Part shown: piece after piece, positions 25,733-34,982 of the stretch
Numbering within the stretch: the first letter of the stretch is position 1
Layout: the number at the start of each line of letters is the position of its first letter
NCBI RefSeq assembly: GCF_025548535.1
Contig: NZ_JAJLQW010000003.1
Location: forward strand, 372,001-436,000
DNA from: Undibacterium sp. Jales W-56
Lineage (GTDB): Bacteria > Pseudomonadota > Gammaproteobacteria > Burkholderiales > Burkholderiaceae_D
DNA length: 64,000 nucleotides
Reading direction: 5' to 3'
Program-made: the position numbers and the translations under genes
The notes under the pieces: generated by a model
What the model was told of the DNA's origin: nothing
Databases searched by the model: none
The model's input: only the letters and a program-made list of their open reading frames with translations

Positions 25733-27193
25733 CTAAGCCGTCTGGTGCACTGACGACGGCAGCAGCGGAATGGACACACTGAGTTTCAAGCCCGATCCCC
25801 GGGCAGCAGCATCCAGCTGCAATTGCCCGCGGTGGAGTTCCACGATATCGCGCACGATACTCAGGCCCAGACCGGCACCGCCGGGATTCATCTGGCTAGA
25901 CGAGGCGGCGCGGTGAAACGGTTCAAATACTTTATCACGCTCGCTGAGGGCGATTCCCGGCCCGCTGTCTTCAATTTCCAGCACTGCGCATCGCAATTGC
26001 GCTGTGCCCTCCATCCTCACTTGCATCGCAATCCGGCCATGTTCCGGCGTATACCGGATGGCATTGTCGAGCAGGTTGCTAATCATTTCATGCAGCAGCA
26101 ATTCATGTCCAAGGATGACGACATCCTGATCCGCATCGAGCGACATATCGATCTGCTTTTTTACTGCGGGCAAGGCCAGTTCCACGCAGACCTGACGTGC
26201 CACTTGGTTCAAGGCGACCGGATCCATCGCCGCTTCTGCCGCGCCATACCCCGTGCGCGCCAGGCTCAACAGGCGGTTCGCCAGATGCACGGTGGCATCG
26301 GTAGTGTCGGCGATGCTTTGCACGATGTGCCGCATGGCGGCCGCGTCATTTTCACGCAGCGCCAGTTCCGCCTGGGTTTTCAGCACGGTCAGCGGGGTGC
26401 GCAGCTGGTGAGAGGCGTCGGCGATGAAGCGCTTTTGCCCGCTGATCAGGGTTTGCAAGCGTGCCATATAGCCGTTCATGGCATTGATCAGCGGGCGTAT
26501 TTCTTTATGCACCAGATTTGCATCAAAGCCGGATAAATCGGTAGGCTCGCGGGTTTCTACTTGCTCTTTCAATTGCATCAGGGGATGCAGGACAAAGCGC
26601 ACCGCGACCCAGACCATCAGCGCGACCGCCAACACCAGCGCCGCTTGCCGCAGCAAGGTGTCGATCAGTATGGTACGTGACAAACCGCGTCGCGCATCCA
26701 GGGTTTCGCCGACTTCGATTAAAGTGATGCCGCGCATCTGGTCGTCATATACGGGCTGCAATAATGCGGCGATACGAATCGGCTGCCCCTGATAATCGGC
26801 ATGAAAAAAATGCACCAGCGCAGGATAAATATCTGAGCGCGGCACATTCTTCGGCAAGCCCGGCAAATCCTCGTAGCCCGAGACGAATTCGCCATTCACT
26901 CCAGTTACCTTGTAGTAGAGCCGCCCCAGCGTATCGGTTTCAAAGCTATCGAGCGCGACATACGGCACGTTGGCCACCACTTTGCCGTCGACGATAGCGA
27001 CCCGCTCAGCCAGCGCCCGGGCCGAAGACAGCAGCGAGCGGTCATACGCAAGATCTGCCGCATCCAGTGCATTGCGGTAGACAGAAAACGCATTCAACGC
27101 GACCAGGATGACCAGCGGAATCAGCAGCCAGCGTAAAAACTGGCCGCGCAAACTGCCTACGGTATCGATCTTTCCTGAGAAGGGCCAGCGCAT
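25733..27193 (-). CDS. TctE-type sensor histidine kinase
   Basis: A 486-aa membrane kinase. Transmembrane helix 1 (about 18-40), a periplasmic sensor of the 2CSK_N type (about 41-180), helix 2 (WVAVRFVLHPLM region), a HAMP-like linker, the HisKA phosphorylation site DASHQLRTPLTVLK, and an ATPase domain with N box (SNLLDNAIRYTP), G1 (EDSGPGI) and G2 (GAGLGLSIV). 2CSK_N kinases of the TctE class respond to carboxylates. The ATG at 27193 lies 19 bp after the acetyltransferase gene; a longer frame to 27307 would overlap that gene. The matching regulator is at 28323, separated by the acetyltransferase gene. Confidence 0.92.
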   Translation of the reverse strand: MRWPFSGKIDTVGSLRGQFLRWLLIPLVILVALNAFSVYRNALDAADLAYDRSLLSSARALAERVAIVDGKVVANVPYVALDSFETDTLGRLYYKVTGVNGEFVSGYEDLPGLPKNVPRSDIYPALVHFFHADYQGQPIRIAALLQPVYDDQMRGITLIEVGETLDARRGLSRTILIDTLLRQAALVLAVALMVWVAVRFVLHPLMQLKEQVETREPTDLSGFDANLVHKEIRPLINAMNGYMARLQTLISGQKRFIADASHQLRTPLTVLKTQAELALRENDAAAMRHIVQSIADTTDATVHLANRLLSLARTGYGAAEAAMDPVALNQVARQVCVELALPAVKKQIDMSLDADQDVVILGHELLLHEMISNLLDNAIRYTPEHGRIAMQVRMEGTAQLRCAVLEIEDSGPGIALSERDKVFEPFHRAASSSQMNPGGAGLGLSIVRDIVELHRGQLQLDAAARGSGLKLSVSIPLLPSSVHQTA

Positions 27194-27212
27194 GAAAATG
27201 GATACTCCCGGT

Positions 27213-28289
27213 TCAGGATTGGTGGTGATCGGATTTATTTTTATAGGCTCTGATCTTCTGACCCAGACTGGAATCGCGCAAAGCCCGGCGCGTGCGCAGA
27301 TACGCATGTTGCGCTTGCCTTAGCAGGGCGGGATTGCTGATCGCACCCTCGCATAAAGCCACCGTGCTGGTGGCAAAACGCGTCTTGTACGCTTGTTCGC
27401 CGCGCCCCAGGTCGATCAGGCTCAACCCTAATTCCTGTGCATGGCTGGCGCACTCTTTCAGCAAAATCAGGCCGGCCGAATACACCGCGTAATCCAGCCG
27501 GTACCAGGGGAACCAAAAATGCAGCACCTTACCGGCACGCATGCCAAAATGCGCGGCGATTAACTCATCGCCGACATGCAGGGTCGATAGCAAGCCGCCA
27601 AAATCCGCCGTATTATGCGCACGTATCTGCTCCAGCATCTGCCTGACCCAGGGAATTGCAAAGGTGTCGCGTGCCGCGCCGAGGGTGCGGATATATTGTG
27701 CCGATTTGCCTTGCAAAAGCTGCTCATAATCCTGATCGCTGACACTTTGCATCGTGAAACGTAATTCGCCGCGCTCGCGCGAAAGTTTTCTCTCCATCTG
27801 CCTGATGGTTTTCAACACGCCAGCCTGTTTGACCTTGTGCAGCGCAGCCAGCCTGCCGGCATACGCCTCAAAACCGCCATCCAGATCCAGCACCTGCGAA
27901 CGGCTATGTTGCCAGGCATACGGGGCGAAGTCCTGGCGCGCTTGCGGCATATGGTCAAACCCCAGATAACGCACGCCCATCGCCCGCAGCAAAGGCTGAG
28001 ACGGCAATTGCACCTCCGGCGCAGTCACCGGTCCCTGATAATCGGACAGGAACAAACCGACCGGACGCGCCTGCATCGAATCGACGCGATGGAACGGCAA
28101 GAATCCCACCACTTGTCCGGCATCTTCACACACCACCATCCGGGTGTCGTCCCGGAGGCGCGCAGCGATCTGGGTGAAAGTTGGATGATAGTAAGGGCTC
28201 TGATATTGCGCGGATGAGACTCGAAGCAGATTCCATCGAGCGATCAGCGAGGCATCGAGTTCTTTAGCGTGGATCAGGCTGTATTTCAT
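27213..28289 (-). CDS. FemAB/BioF2-like GNAT acetyltransferase
   Basis: A 358-aa protein of the large GNAT type (PF13480-like, as in CelD/BioF2 and FemAB relatives). N-terminal pattern SPYYHPTFTQIAARLRDDTR with VVGFLPFHR, and C-terminal pattern LIAAHFGMRAGKVLHFWFPW and LGLSLIDLGRGEQAYKTRFA are the family landmarks. Such enzymes often act in cell-envelope or exopolysaccharide building. It lies between the response regulator (33 bp gap) and the sensor kinase (19 bp gap), all on one strand, so it is co-transcribed with a two-component system. That position suggests a role in the signal pathway or its output, but no substrate can be given. Confidence 0.88.
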   Translation of the reverse strand: MKYSLIHAKELDASLIARWNLLRVSSAQYQSPYYHPTFTQIAARLRDDTRMVVCEDAGQVVGFLPFHRVDSMQARPVGLFLSDYQGPVTAPEVQLPSQPLLRAMGVRYLGFDHMPQARQDFAPYAWQHSRSQVLDLDGGFEAYAGRLAALHKVKQAGVLKTIRQMERKLSRERGELRFTMQSVSDQDYEQLLQGKSAQYIRTLGAARDTFAIPWVRQMLEQIRAHNTADFGGLLSTLHVGDELIAAHFGMRAGKVLHFWFPWYRLDYAVYSAGLILLKECASHAQELGLSLIDLGRGEQAYKTRFATSTVALCEGAISNPALLRQAQHAYLRTRRALRDSSLGQKIRAYKNKSDHHQS

Positions 28290-28322
28290 TGATGTATTGT
28301 TGAGAGTAAAGGAAGCGGATAT

Positions 28323-28997
28323 TCAACGCACCTCGAGCAGGTACCCGATTCCCCGCAAGGTGGTGATTGCCACGCTACCGGCGCTGACGGCTTCTAATTT
28401 TTTACGTAGGCGATGGATGTAAATTTCTATGGCATCCAGATTCGCCTCATCATCCAGGGCGAATACTTCATCGAATAATTTTTCTTTGGAGACCGCTTGC
28501 CCGCGGCGCGTGATCAGGGCTTCCAGTACCGCATGCTCTCGCGGGGTCAGCGACAGCGCGGCTGCATCATACGAGAATAAGCGGGTGACGGTATCAAAAC
28601 TCAATGCGCCGCAGCTCAGGGTGACAGCTTCATTCCCCTGCGAGCGGCGCAGCAAGGCTTTGACGCGGGCTTCCAGCTCTTCAAGTTCAAACGGTTTTGC
28701 CAGATAGTCGTCGGCCCCCAGGTTAAGTCCCTGCACCCGCTCATGCAAACCGCCGCGCGCCGTGAGTATCAGGACCGGCGCCTTGCTGCCGCGCGCGCGC
28801 ATGCGCTTGAGCACGTCCAGTCCATCCATTTTGGGCAAGGTCAGATCGAGTATCACCAGCGCATATTCCTGGGTGTGCAGCAAGGCATCCGCATCGGCGC
28901 CGTTCATCGCGCATTCGACAGTCAGATGCGCATCGCGTAGCGCTTTGGAAAGCCAGCGGGACAGTTCTACGTGATCTTCGACGAGCAGGATGCGCAT
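28323..28997 (-). CDS. TctD-type OmpR-family response regulator
   Basis: A 224-aa regulator. The receiver domain (1-118) has acidic residues VEDH, the phospho-acceptor in LVILDLTLPKMDG (Asp51), the conserved Thr in LILTARG and Lys in YLAKPF. The C-terminal winged helix (about 130-222) contains LTPREHAVLEALITRRGQ and the recognition helix IEIYIHRLRKKLEA. It is the first gene of the regulator-acetyltransferase-kinase operon and divergent from the Bug receptor gene at 29565. Control of the transport genes at 29565-34856 is inferred from TctD/TctE-type systems elsewhere. Confidence 0.93.
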   Translation of the reverse strand: MRILLVEDHVELSRWLSKALRDAHLTVECAMNGADADALLHTQEYALVILDLTLPKMDGLDVLKRMRARGSKAPVLILTARGGLHERVQGLNLGADDYLAKPFELEELEARVKALLRRSQGNEAVTLSCGALSFDTVTRLFSYDAAALSLTPREHAVLEALITRRGQAVSKEKLFDEVFALDDEANLDAIEIYIHRLRKKLEAVSAGSVAITTLRGIGYLLEVR

Positions 28998-29148
28998 GTT
29001 GAATGGTCGTAAATGGGTGTAAGGGAGTAGCGTGCGTCTTTTTTATGATACAGAACTTCGGCAGCCTAGGTTCCACTGAAATTGATCGCCGTTACGCTTT
29101 GTTCATTAGAACTTCCGCAAAATGACAAGCTGCTTAGCAAAATTCAGA

Positions 29149-29220
29149 TTGAACCCGTAAGCTGGATGCGGTTTTCCGAGGCGTTTCGTGCCAGCGGGCG
29201 CACCCAGCTTGCGGGTTCAT
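29149..29220 (-). repeat. Dispersed intergenic repeat B, copy 2
   Basis: Reverse-oriented counterpart of 9781-9850. The ends form an imperfect inverted repeat of about 19 bp (AACCCGTAAGCTGGATGCG against CGCACCCAGCTTGCGGGTT) around a 27-nt loop, so it folds into a hairpin. It lies in the 567-bp regulator/Bug intergenic region. Confidence 0.8.
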
Positions 29221-29227
29221 TTGAGGG

Positions 29228-29343
29228 AACTTCTAAAAACCCTTTAATCGAGATGCAACGCTAGGCGCAAAACGCAGTAATACGTCGGTATTGCGAGGCT
29301 TTGTAACGACGCGATGCGCTCGAGTAGGGGGTTTTTAGAAGTT
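29228..29343. mobile_element. 116-bp MITE-like element
   Basis: Perfect 15-bp terminal inverted repeats AACTTCTAAAAACCC / GGGTTTTTAGAAGTT bound an 86-bp interior with no coding capacity. It sits exactly between repeat B (29149-29220) and repeat A (29346-29437), whereas at 9684-9850 the A and B halves are adjacent. That second locus is therefore an empty-site comparison supporting insertion. No clear target duplication was seen, and no matching transposase is in the window. Confidence 0.65.
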
Positions 29344-29345
29344 AC

Positions 29346-29437
29346 CTTTAATACAGATCAAACGCCATGAAGCCTTTCCTCTCTTGCCTTTCCTCTGTGT
29401 CTCCGTGGTGAGCGGTTTTGGTTTTTGCGTCGGTCCT
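29346..29437 (-). repeat. Dispersed intergenic repeat A, copy 2
   Basis: Read on the minus strand it starts near GACCGACGCAAAAACCAAAA, continues CGCTCACCACGGAGACACAG and ends near ATGGCGTTTGATCTGTATTA, matching copy 1 at 9684-9772 motif by motif. A weaker relative is at 30536 and a degenerate one at 52835. Confidence 0.8.
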
Positions 29438-29564
29438 ATGCATGTTGCATTGCACGCCATTGCAATAGATACGCTGCTGAAAGCTTACTGAAAGACTGGA
29501 ACGCGTACACTTTGTTCCAAGCTTTAAAATTGTATTTACCTTGATCCAACCTGCGTCTCCCAAC

Positions 29565-30530
29565 ATGCGTCTATTAACGTCGACACCTGCACTAGCACTG
29601 ACCGGCTGCCTGCTTGGCCTATGGGCGGCAGCAGCGCTTGCGAGTCCGCCGGCACTATGCATCGTCCCGGCGAAACCGGGCGGCGGCATGGACCAGACCT
29701 GCAAGCTCGCACAAAAAGCATTGGGCGCGCAGGCCTTGCAGATCAGCTATATGCCGGGCGGCGTCGGCGCAGTGGCATGGACCTCGATCATTACCCAGCG
29801 TAGCGCGGAGCCAAATACACTGGTCGCCTACTCCGGCGGTTCCCTGCTGAATCTGGCTGAGGGCAAGTTCGGCCAATCGACCAGCGGCAATGTGCGCTGG
29901 GTGGCTGGCATAGGCACGGATTACGGCATGATCGCAGTACGCAGCGATTCCCCTTACAAAAATCTGCGTGACTTGATGAGCGCCATCAAAGACAAGCCAT
30001 CGCAAGTTCCGATCGGCACCGGTGGCACCATCGGCAGCCAGGACTGGCTAAAAATGGCGCAAATTGCCAGGCAGTCGAATGTGGATCCCAAGTCCCTGCG
30101 TCTGGTCGCGTTTGAAGGCGGCGGCGAATCCTTTACCGCCTTGCTGGCCGGATATGTGCAAGCCGTATCCGGTGATGCGTCTGAGGCCAGCCTGCATGCG
30201 ATCGGCAACAAAATCCGCGTGCTGGCCGTGCTCTCCGATGCGCGCCTGCCCGGCGCGCTGGCAAATGTGCCGACTGCGCGCGAACAAGGCTATGACGTGA
30301 CCTGGCCTATCATTCGCGGTGTGTACATGGGGCCGCAGGTCAGCGATGCCGATTACAAAAAATGGGTAGGCGTGTTCCAGCATGCGATGGCACAACCCGG
30401 CTTCGACGAAGAACGAAAATTACACGGCCTGTATCCGTTCGCGATGACCGGCCAGGATCTGACAAATTATATTGACAAGGCCGTCAATCATTATCGCCAG
30501 CAGGCCAAAGAATTTGGATTAGTACGTTGA
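29565..30530 (+). CDS. Bug-family (TctC) tricarboxylate receptor
   Basis: A 321-aa periplasmic binding protein. A signal peptide (hydrophobic to about residue 27, ending ALASP) is followed by the Bug two-lobe fold: VPAKPGGGMDQTC, YMPGGVGAVAW, VAGIGTDYGMIAVRSDSPYK and FAMTGQDLTNYIDKAV. Bug proteins capture carboxylates, amino acids or aromatic acids for TTT transporters, and many are orphans with a signalling role. No tctA/tctB partner is present here, so it may serve as the ligand sensor for the divergent TctE-type kinase. The ATG at 29565 is preferred over a TTG at 29541. Confidence 0.88.
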   Translation: MRLLTSTPALALTGCLLGLWAAAALASPPALCIVPAKPGGGMDQTCKLAQKALGAQALQISYMPGGVGAVAWTSIITQRSAEPNTLVAYSGGSLLNLAEGKFGQSTSGNVRWVAGIGTDYGMIAVRSDSPYKNLRDLMSAIKDKPSQVPIGTGGTIGSQDWLKMAQIARQSNVDPKSLRLVAFEGGGESFTALLAGYVQAVSGDASEASLHAIGNKIRVLAVLSDARLPGALANVPTAREQGYDVTWPIIRGVYMGPQVSDADYKKWVGVFQHAMAQPGFDEERKLHGLYPFAMTGQDLTNYIDKAVNHYRQQAKEFGLVR

Positions 30531-30535
30531 TAGGA

Positions 30536-30610
30536 CTGACGCAAAAAATAAACGCAGAAACCAAGAGCGTCTTTGCGCTCGAATGATCTGCTTAAGCTTG
30601 CGTAAGTCTT
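30536..30610. repeat. Short relative of repeat A with inverted ends
   Basis: GACTGACGCAA at the left and TTGCGTAAGTC at the right are inverted copies (10 of 11 bases), and the interior shares GACGCAAAAA and AAACGCAGAAACC with repeat A. It lies between the Bug gene and the ABC receptor gene and can fold into a hairpin. Confidence 0.5.
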
Positions 30611-30666
30611 AAAGATCAGTATTTTGTTTCATCGGTTTTTATAAAAAACAACATTGGAGAAGACAA

Positions 30667-31767
30667 ATGATGTCAAAAAAATGGATAGTCACGAGCATCG
30701 CCAGCATCAGCCTGGGCATGGCAGGCTTGAGTTTTGCACAGATACCGGCGGGCTATCCTGCCGATTACAGCAAGATCATCGATGCCGCAAAAAAAGAAGG
30801 CAAAATCGTCATTTACAGCGCTACTGACACCAAGGCAGTGGAGCCGCTGCTCAAGGACTTCAAAAGCATCTATCCAGAGGTCCAGGTCGAGTACAACGAT
30901 ATGAACTCGACCGAGGTCTACAACCGTTTTATTTCCGAAATAGCGGCAGGCGGCAATAGCGCCGACGTGATGTGGTCATCCGCCATGGATTTGCAGACCA
31001 AGCTGGTTTCCGACGGTTACGGCTTGACCTATAAGTCGCCAGAAATCAACGGCATCCCTGCCTGGGCCGTCTGGAACGATGCTGCCTACGGCACCACCTT
31101 TGAACCGGCCGTGTTTGTGTACAACAAGCGCCTGGTCAGTGCCGACGAAGTGCCAAAAACCCATGCCGAATTTGCCAAACTGATTACGTCCAAACTCGAC
31201 AAATTTAAAAACAAAGTCACGACTTACGACATCGAAAAATCCGGTGTCGGCTTCATGTTCATCACGCAGGACAGCCGTGAAAACAAGGATTTCTGGGAAC
31301 TCGCCAAAGCCTTCGGCAGCGCCAGCGTCCGCGTGCAATCGTCCACAGGCACGATGCTGGAACGTATCTCTTCCGGCGAGAATCTGATTGGCTATAACGT
31401 CCTCGGTTCCTACGCTTTGGTGCGTGCCGCTAAAGACCCGTCGATCGGCGTGCAATTGCCCAAGGATTACACGCTGGTATTGTCGCGCGTCATGTTCATC
31501 AGCAAAACCTCCAGGCATGCGAACGCCGCCAAACTCTGGCTCGATTACGTCCTGTCGAAGCGTGGCCAGACGTTGATCGCGAATGAATCGAAACTATATG
31601 CGATCCGCGCCGATGTCAAAGGCGAAACCACCTCATCCGATCTGGCGAAACAAATTGGGGTCGGCCTGAAACCGCTGCCGGTCAATCCTATGCTGCTGCA
31701 ATATCTGGATCAGGCCAAACGACTGGCTTTCCTGAAGCAATGGAAAGAAACTGCAGGCAAAAAATAA
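30667..31767 (+). CDS. ABC transporter substrate-binding protein, iron/organic-anion type
   Basis: A 366-aa exported binding protein (signal peptide to GLSFAQ, about residue 25). It has the two-lobe fold of the Fe3+/2-aminoethylphosphonate/spermidine class: KEGKIVIYSATDTKAVEPLL, VQVEYNDMNSTEVYNRF, SADVMWSSAMD and AVFVYNKRLV. A ferric-binding-type tyrosine pair is not obvious, so the ligand may be an organic phosphonate or carboxylate rather than iron. TTGGAG lies before the ATG. It is the first gene of a receptor-permease-ATPase operon; a stable hairpin at 31782 separates it from the permease. Confidence 0.9.
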   Translation: MMSKKWIVTSIASISLGMAGLSFAQIPAGYPADYSKIIDAAKKEGKIVIYSATDTKAVEPLLKDFKSIYPEVQVEYNDMNSTEVYNRFISEIAAGGNSADVMWSSAMDLQTKLVSDGYGLTYKSPEINGIPAWAVWNDAAYGTTFEPAVFVYNKRLVSADEVPKTHAEFAKLITSKLDKFKNKVTTYDIEKSGVGFMFITQDSRENKDFWELAKAFGSASVRVQSSTGTMLERISSGENLIGYNVLGSYALVRAAKDPSIGVQLPKDYTLVLSRVMFISKTSRHANAAKLWLDYVLSKRGQTLIANESKLYAIRADVKGETTSSDLAKQIGVGLKPLPVNPMLLQYLDQAKRLAFLKQWKETAGKK

Positions 31768-31781
31768 TCCTGTTTCATCCT

Positions 31782-31828
31782 CACAGCGGCGCTGATCTGT
31801 CCGCTTGTCATAGATCAGCGCCACTGTG
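31782..31828 (+). other. Stable intercistronic stem-loop
   Basis: 17-bp arms (CACAGCGGCGCTGATCT / AGATCAGCGCCACTGTG) with one mismatch surround a 13-nt loop, 15 bp after the receptor stop. There is no T-tract. Such hairpins protect the upstream receptor mRNA in other ABC operons and permit higher receptor than permease levels. Confidence 0.7.
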
Positions 31829-31947
31829 CATCTCTACCGTATTTCTCCTCACCGGCCAGCCTGCTCAAAGTGACATTCTCGCCTTTGAGCATGGCGTATC
31901 CGGTGCCGGTGTGATGCGCAGGATACCTGTCATCCATAAGGTAATTT

Positions 31948-33726
31948 ATGCAAACCCTGTCCCTCCCCCGCCACGGTAAGTGGTCGCAATTTAACTGGCC
32001 ACGCGGCGTGGTAGTCGTGCTGACTTTGCTGGCAATTTTTACGCCATTGTCTTTGATCTTGTTTCAGAGTTTTTTATCGGCGCCTTTCTTCGCGCCGGTC
32101 AAAACCCTGGGACTCGATTCGTATCGTTTTATTTTCGATGATCCCGATTTCCGCGATGCATTCTGGAACGGCCTGATCCTGGCGACGGGCCTGGCTGCGA
32201 TCGCGGTACCGCTGGGCGGCTTGCTGGCTTTTCTGATGATACGTACCGATTTGCCGGGTCGCGGCTGGATCGAGCCTTTGCTGCTGGTACCGATTTTTGT
32301 GTCGCCGATGGTGATGGCGTTTGGCTATGTGGTATCGATGGGTCCGGTGGGATTTTATACCCTGTGGATCAGGCAATTGACCGGCACCGAACCCTGGAAT
32401 ATCTATTCGTTTATCAGCATCGTCATCATCGCGGGGCTGACCCATGTGCCGCATGTATATTTGTATTCGTCGGCAGCGCTGAAGAGCCTGGGCTCGGATG
32501 TCGAAGAAGCGGCGCGGGTTGCCGGTGCCTCGCCGTTTCAGGTCGCCTTGCATGTGTCCTTGCCGATGATCATGCCGGCGCTGGCGTTCGCTGCCGTACT
32601 GGTATTTTTCCTTGGTTTTGAAGTGTTCGGCCTGGTGCTGGTGCTCGGCGATCCTGAAGGCCATCTGGTGCTGGCCACTTACCTGTATAAACTGACCAAC
32701 AAGCTCGGCACGCCGTCGTATCACCTGATGGCCGCCGCCGCAGTCTGCCTGGTTGCGGTCACCATGCCGCTGGTCATGGTGCAGCGCTGGATGTTGAAGT
32801 CAGCGAACAAATATGTGTCGATTAAGGGCAAAGGTTCGCGTCAAAAACCCTTGCCTCTGGGTAAATGGAAGTGGCTGGCATTTGCGGTATTGGCAGCATG
32901 GCTGATCTTCACCGTGGTGATTCCTTTATCCGGCATCGTGTTGCGGGCATTCGTGTCGTATTGGGGCGAAGGAGTCAAACTTGCCGACGTGATTACGCTC
33001 CAGCATTTCCGCGATATTCTAGAACAGCCGTCACTGATGCGCGGCATCCTGAACACGGTATTGATCGGCATCATCGGCGGTGCTCTGGCGGTGATTTGCT
33101 ACGCGGCGATTGCTCTGGCGATGCACCGCAAACCCGATGGCGTTACCCGCCTGCTCGATTACAGCGTGCTGGTTCCGCGGGCGATTCCCGGCTTGCTGGC
33201 CGGCCTGTCCTTCCTCTGGGTATTTTTATTTGTACCGTCGTGGCTGGAAGGCGGTTTGCAGCATGTCGACAATGCTGTCGCTACCTGGCTGATTGAAAAC
33301 CTGATTCCGCAATTACGTGCCGTGCGCTCGACCATCTTTTCGGTCTGGCTGGCTTACTCCGTGGTCTGGCTGGCATATGGTCTGCGCCTGATCTCCACGG
33401 CCTTGCTGCAAGTTGGTCCTGAGCTGGAAGAAGCGGCGCGTGCGGTCGGCGCGAATCGCGGTCAGGTCACCCGCGACGTTACGCTGCCGCTGGTCAAGTT
33501 CGGCCTGCTGGGCGCATGGCTGATGGTGTTTTTGATTTTTGAACGGGAATATTCGACCGGTGTGTATTTGCTCTCGCCGGGGACCGAGGTGATCGGTGCC
33601 CTGATCGTGTCACTGTGGGCCGGCGGTTCGGTTGATCTGGTGGCGGCTTTGTCGTTCATCAATATTGCGCTGGTGGCGCTCGGTCTGGGTCTGGCGCTGC
33701 GCTTTGGCGTGAAGCTAAGTCACTGA
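31948..33726 (+). CDS. ABC transporter fused two-domain permease
   Basis: A 592-aa inner-membrane protein with about twelve transmembrane helices in two halves, each with an EAA-type loop: EEAARVAGASPFQVALHVSL in the first half (about residue 190) and EEAARAVGANRGQVTRDVTL in the second (about residue 493). This is the FbpB/PhnU-like duplicated architecture, so one chain forms the whole channel. An AAGG lies before the ATG. It works with the receptor at 30667 and the ATPase at 33786. Length and topology are normal for the class. Confidence 0.92.
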   Translation: MQTLSLPRHGKWSQFNWPRGVVVVLTLLAIFTPLSLILFQSFLSAPFFAPVKTLGLDSYRFIFDDPDFRDAFWNGLILATGLAAIAVPLGGLLAFLMIRTDLPGRGWIEPLLLVPIFVSPMVMAFGYVVSMGPVGFYTLWIRQLTGTEPWNIYSFISIVIIAGLTHVPHVYLYSSAALKSLGSDVEEAARVAGASPFQVALHVSLPMIMPALAFAAVLVFFLGFEVFGLVLVLGDPEGHLVLATYLYKLTNKLGTPSYHLMAAAAVCLVAVTMPLVMVQRWMLKSANKYVSIKGKGSRQKPLPLGKWKWLAFAVLAAWLIFTVVIPLSGIVLRAFVSYWGEGVKLADVITLQHFRDILEQPSLMRGILNTVLIGIIGGALAVICYAAIALAMHRKPDGVTRLLDYSVLVPRAIPGLLAGLSFLWVFLFVPSWLEGGLQHVDNAVATWLIENLIPQLRAVRSTIFSVWLAYSVVWLAYGLRLISTALLQVGPELEEAARAVGANRGQVTRDVTLPLVKFGLLGAWLMVFLIFEREYSTGVYLLSPGTEVIGALIVSLWAGGSVDLVAALSFINIALVALGLGLALRFGVKLSH

Positions 33727-33785
33727 TCCCGACAACCGATAGTAAAAATTATTTAGAAAAATACTGAGATTACTGAGAGAACACT

Positions 33786-34856
33786 ATGTCCGAATTAAGC
33801 GTAAAAGAATTAACCCTGGAATACGGCTCAGGCGCGACTGCGAACCCGATTCTCAAGGGTGTATCGATGGAATTGAAGCGCGGTGAAGTCGTGGCACTGC
33901 TGGGTCCGTCAGGCAGCGGAAAAACGACTTTGCTGCGCGCCGTGGCCGGCTTGGAATCGCCAAAAACCGGCACTATCCATATCGGCGACCGCAATGTATT
34001 TGACGGCAGTAAAAATTGGGAAATGCCGGCCGAGCAGCGCAATCTGGGACTGGTCTTTCAATCGTATGCGCTGTGGCCGCACAAGACCGTGACCGACAAC
34101 GTTGGCTACGGACTGAAACTGCGCAAAATGAATGCCGGCGATATCGCCGCCAAGGTCAAGGATGTGCTGTCGCAGCTCGGTCTGGGTCATCTCGGCGAAC
34201 GCTTTCCGCATCAATTGTCCGGCGGCCAGCAGCAACGCGTCGCGATTGCCCGTGCACTGGTATACAACCCGCCGGTGATTTTGCTCGATGAACCGCTGTC
34301 GAATCTGGATGCCAAACTGCGCGAAGAAGCGCGTGCTTTTTTACGCGAACTGATCGTACGCCTGAACCTGTCGGCACTGATGGTCACGCATGACCAAGGC
34401 GAAGCGATGGCGATCTCCGACCGCATCCTGTTGCTCAACAACGGCGTGATCGAGCAGCAAGGCACCCCGCAAAGCATGTACGAAACGCCGGACACCTTGT
34501 TTACGGCCGAATTCATGGGCAGCAACAACAAGCTGCGCGGCAAGATCCTCAGCCGCGACGGCAAATTCGTCACGCTGGATGTGAACGGCAGCAGACTCAA
34601 AGCCAGCCTGCGCGGCAAGAACGTCGGCGACGCGGCAACAGCGATCATCCGTCTGGAAAAAGTACGTCTGTCGACTACCCAGACCGACAATGCGATCAAG
34701 CTGCCGCTGACCACCTGCATGTATCTCGGCGATCGCTGGGAGTGCCTGTTCGGTCACGCTGGCAGCGAAGGTAGTTTGCGGGCGTATTCGCCGTATAAGC
34801 TGGAACAGGGTGAGTATTGGTTGCAGTTGGATGCGGATAAGTTGTGGGTGTATTGA
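33786..34856 (+). CDS. ABC transporter ATP-binding protein
   Basis: A 356-aa ATPase. Walker A GPSGSGKTT (about residue 41), Q-loop LVFQSYALWPHK, signature LSGGQQQRVAIARAL, Walker B VILLDEPLSNLD and the H-loop MVTHDQGEA are all intact. The C-terminal about 110 residues are a TOBE-like regulatory domain. It powers the importer made with the permease 59 bp upstream. The substrate class follows the receptor and remains open: ferric ion, phosphonate or carboxylate. Confidence 0.93.
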   Translation: MSELSVKELTLEYGSGATANPILKGVSMELKRGEVVALLGPSGSGKTTLLRAVAGLESPKTGTIHIGDRNVFDGSKNWEMPAEQRNLGLVFQSYALWPHKTVTDNVGYGLKLRKMNAGDIAAKVKDVLSQLGLGHLGERFPHQLSGGQQQRVAIARALVYNPPVILLDEPLSNLDAKLREEARAFLRELIVRLNLSALMVTHDQGEAMAISDRILLLNNGVIEQQGTPQSMYETPDTLFTAEFMGSNNKLRGKILSRDGKFVTLDVNGSRLKASLRGKNVGDAATAIIRLEKVRLSTTQTDNAIKLPLTTCMYLGDRWECLFGHAGSEGSLRAYSPYKLEQGEYWLQLDADKLWVY

Positions 34857-34982
34857 GTTTTTGCTTCACCTCAATAATCTGAACCCTCAGGCTGACCAAA
34901 GCACTGCAAACGTTGCTGGTTTTGAAGTTGCTGTTGACCTTAATCCGCTGTGGCGCTGCCGTTTGTGCAGAGCAGAAAATGG

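Noticed and set aside
29348-29704. Minus-strand open frame crossing the repeat and the Bug gene start
   Set aside because: It runs through repeat A and the antisense of a clear signal peptide; no protein-like composition.
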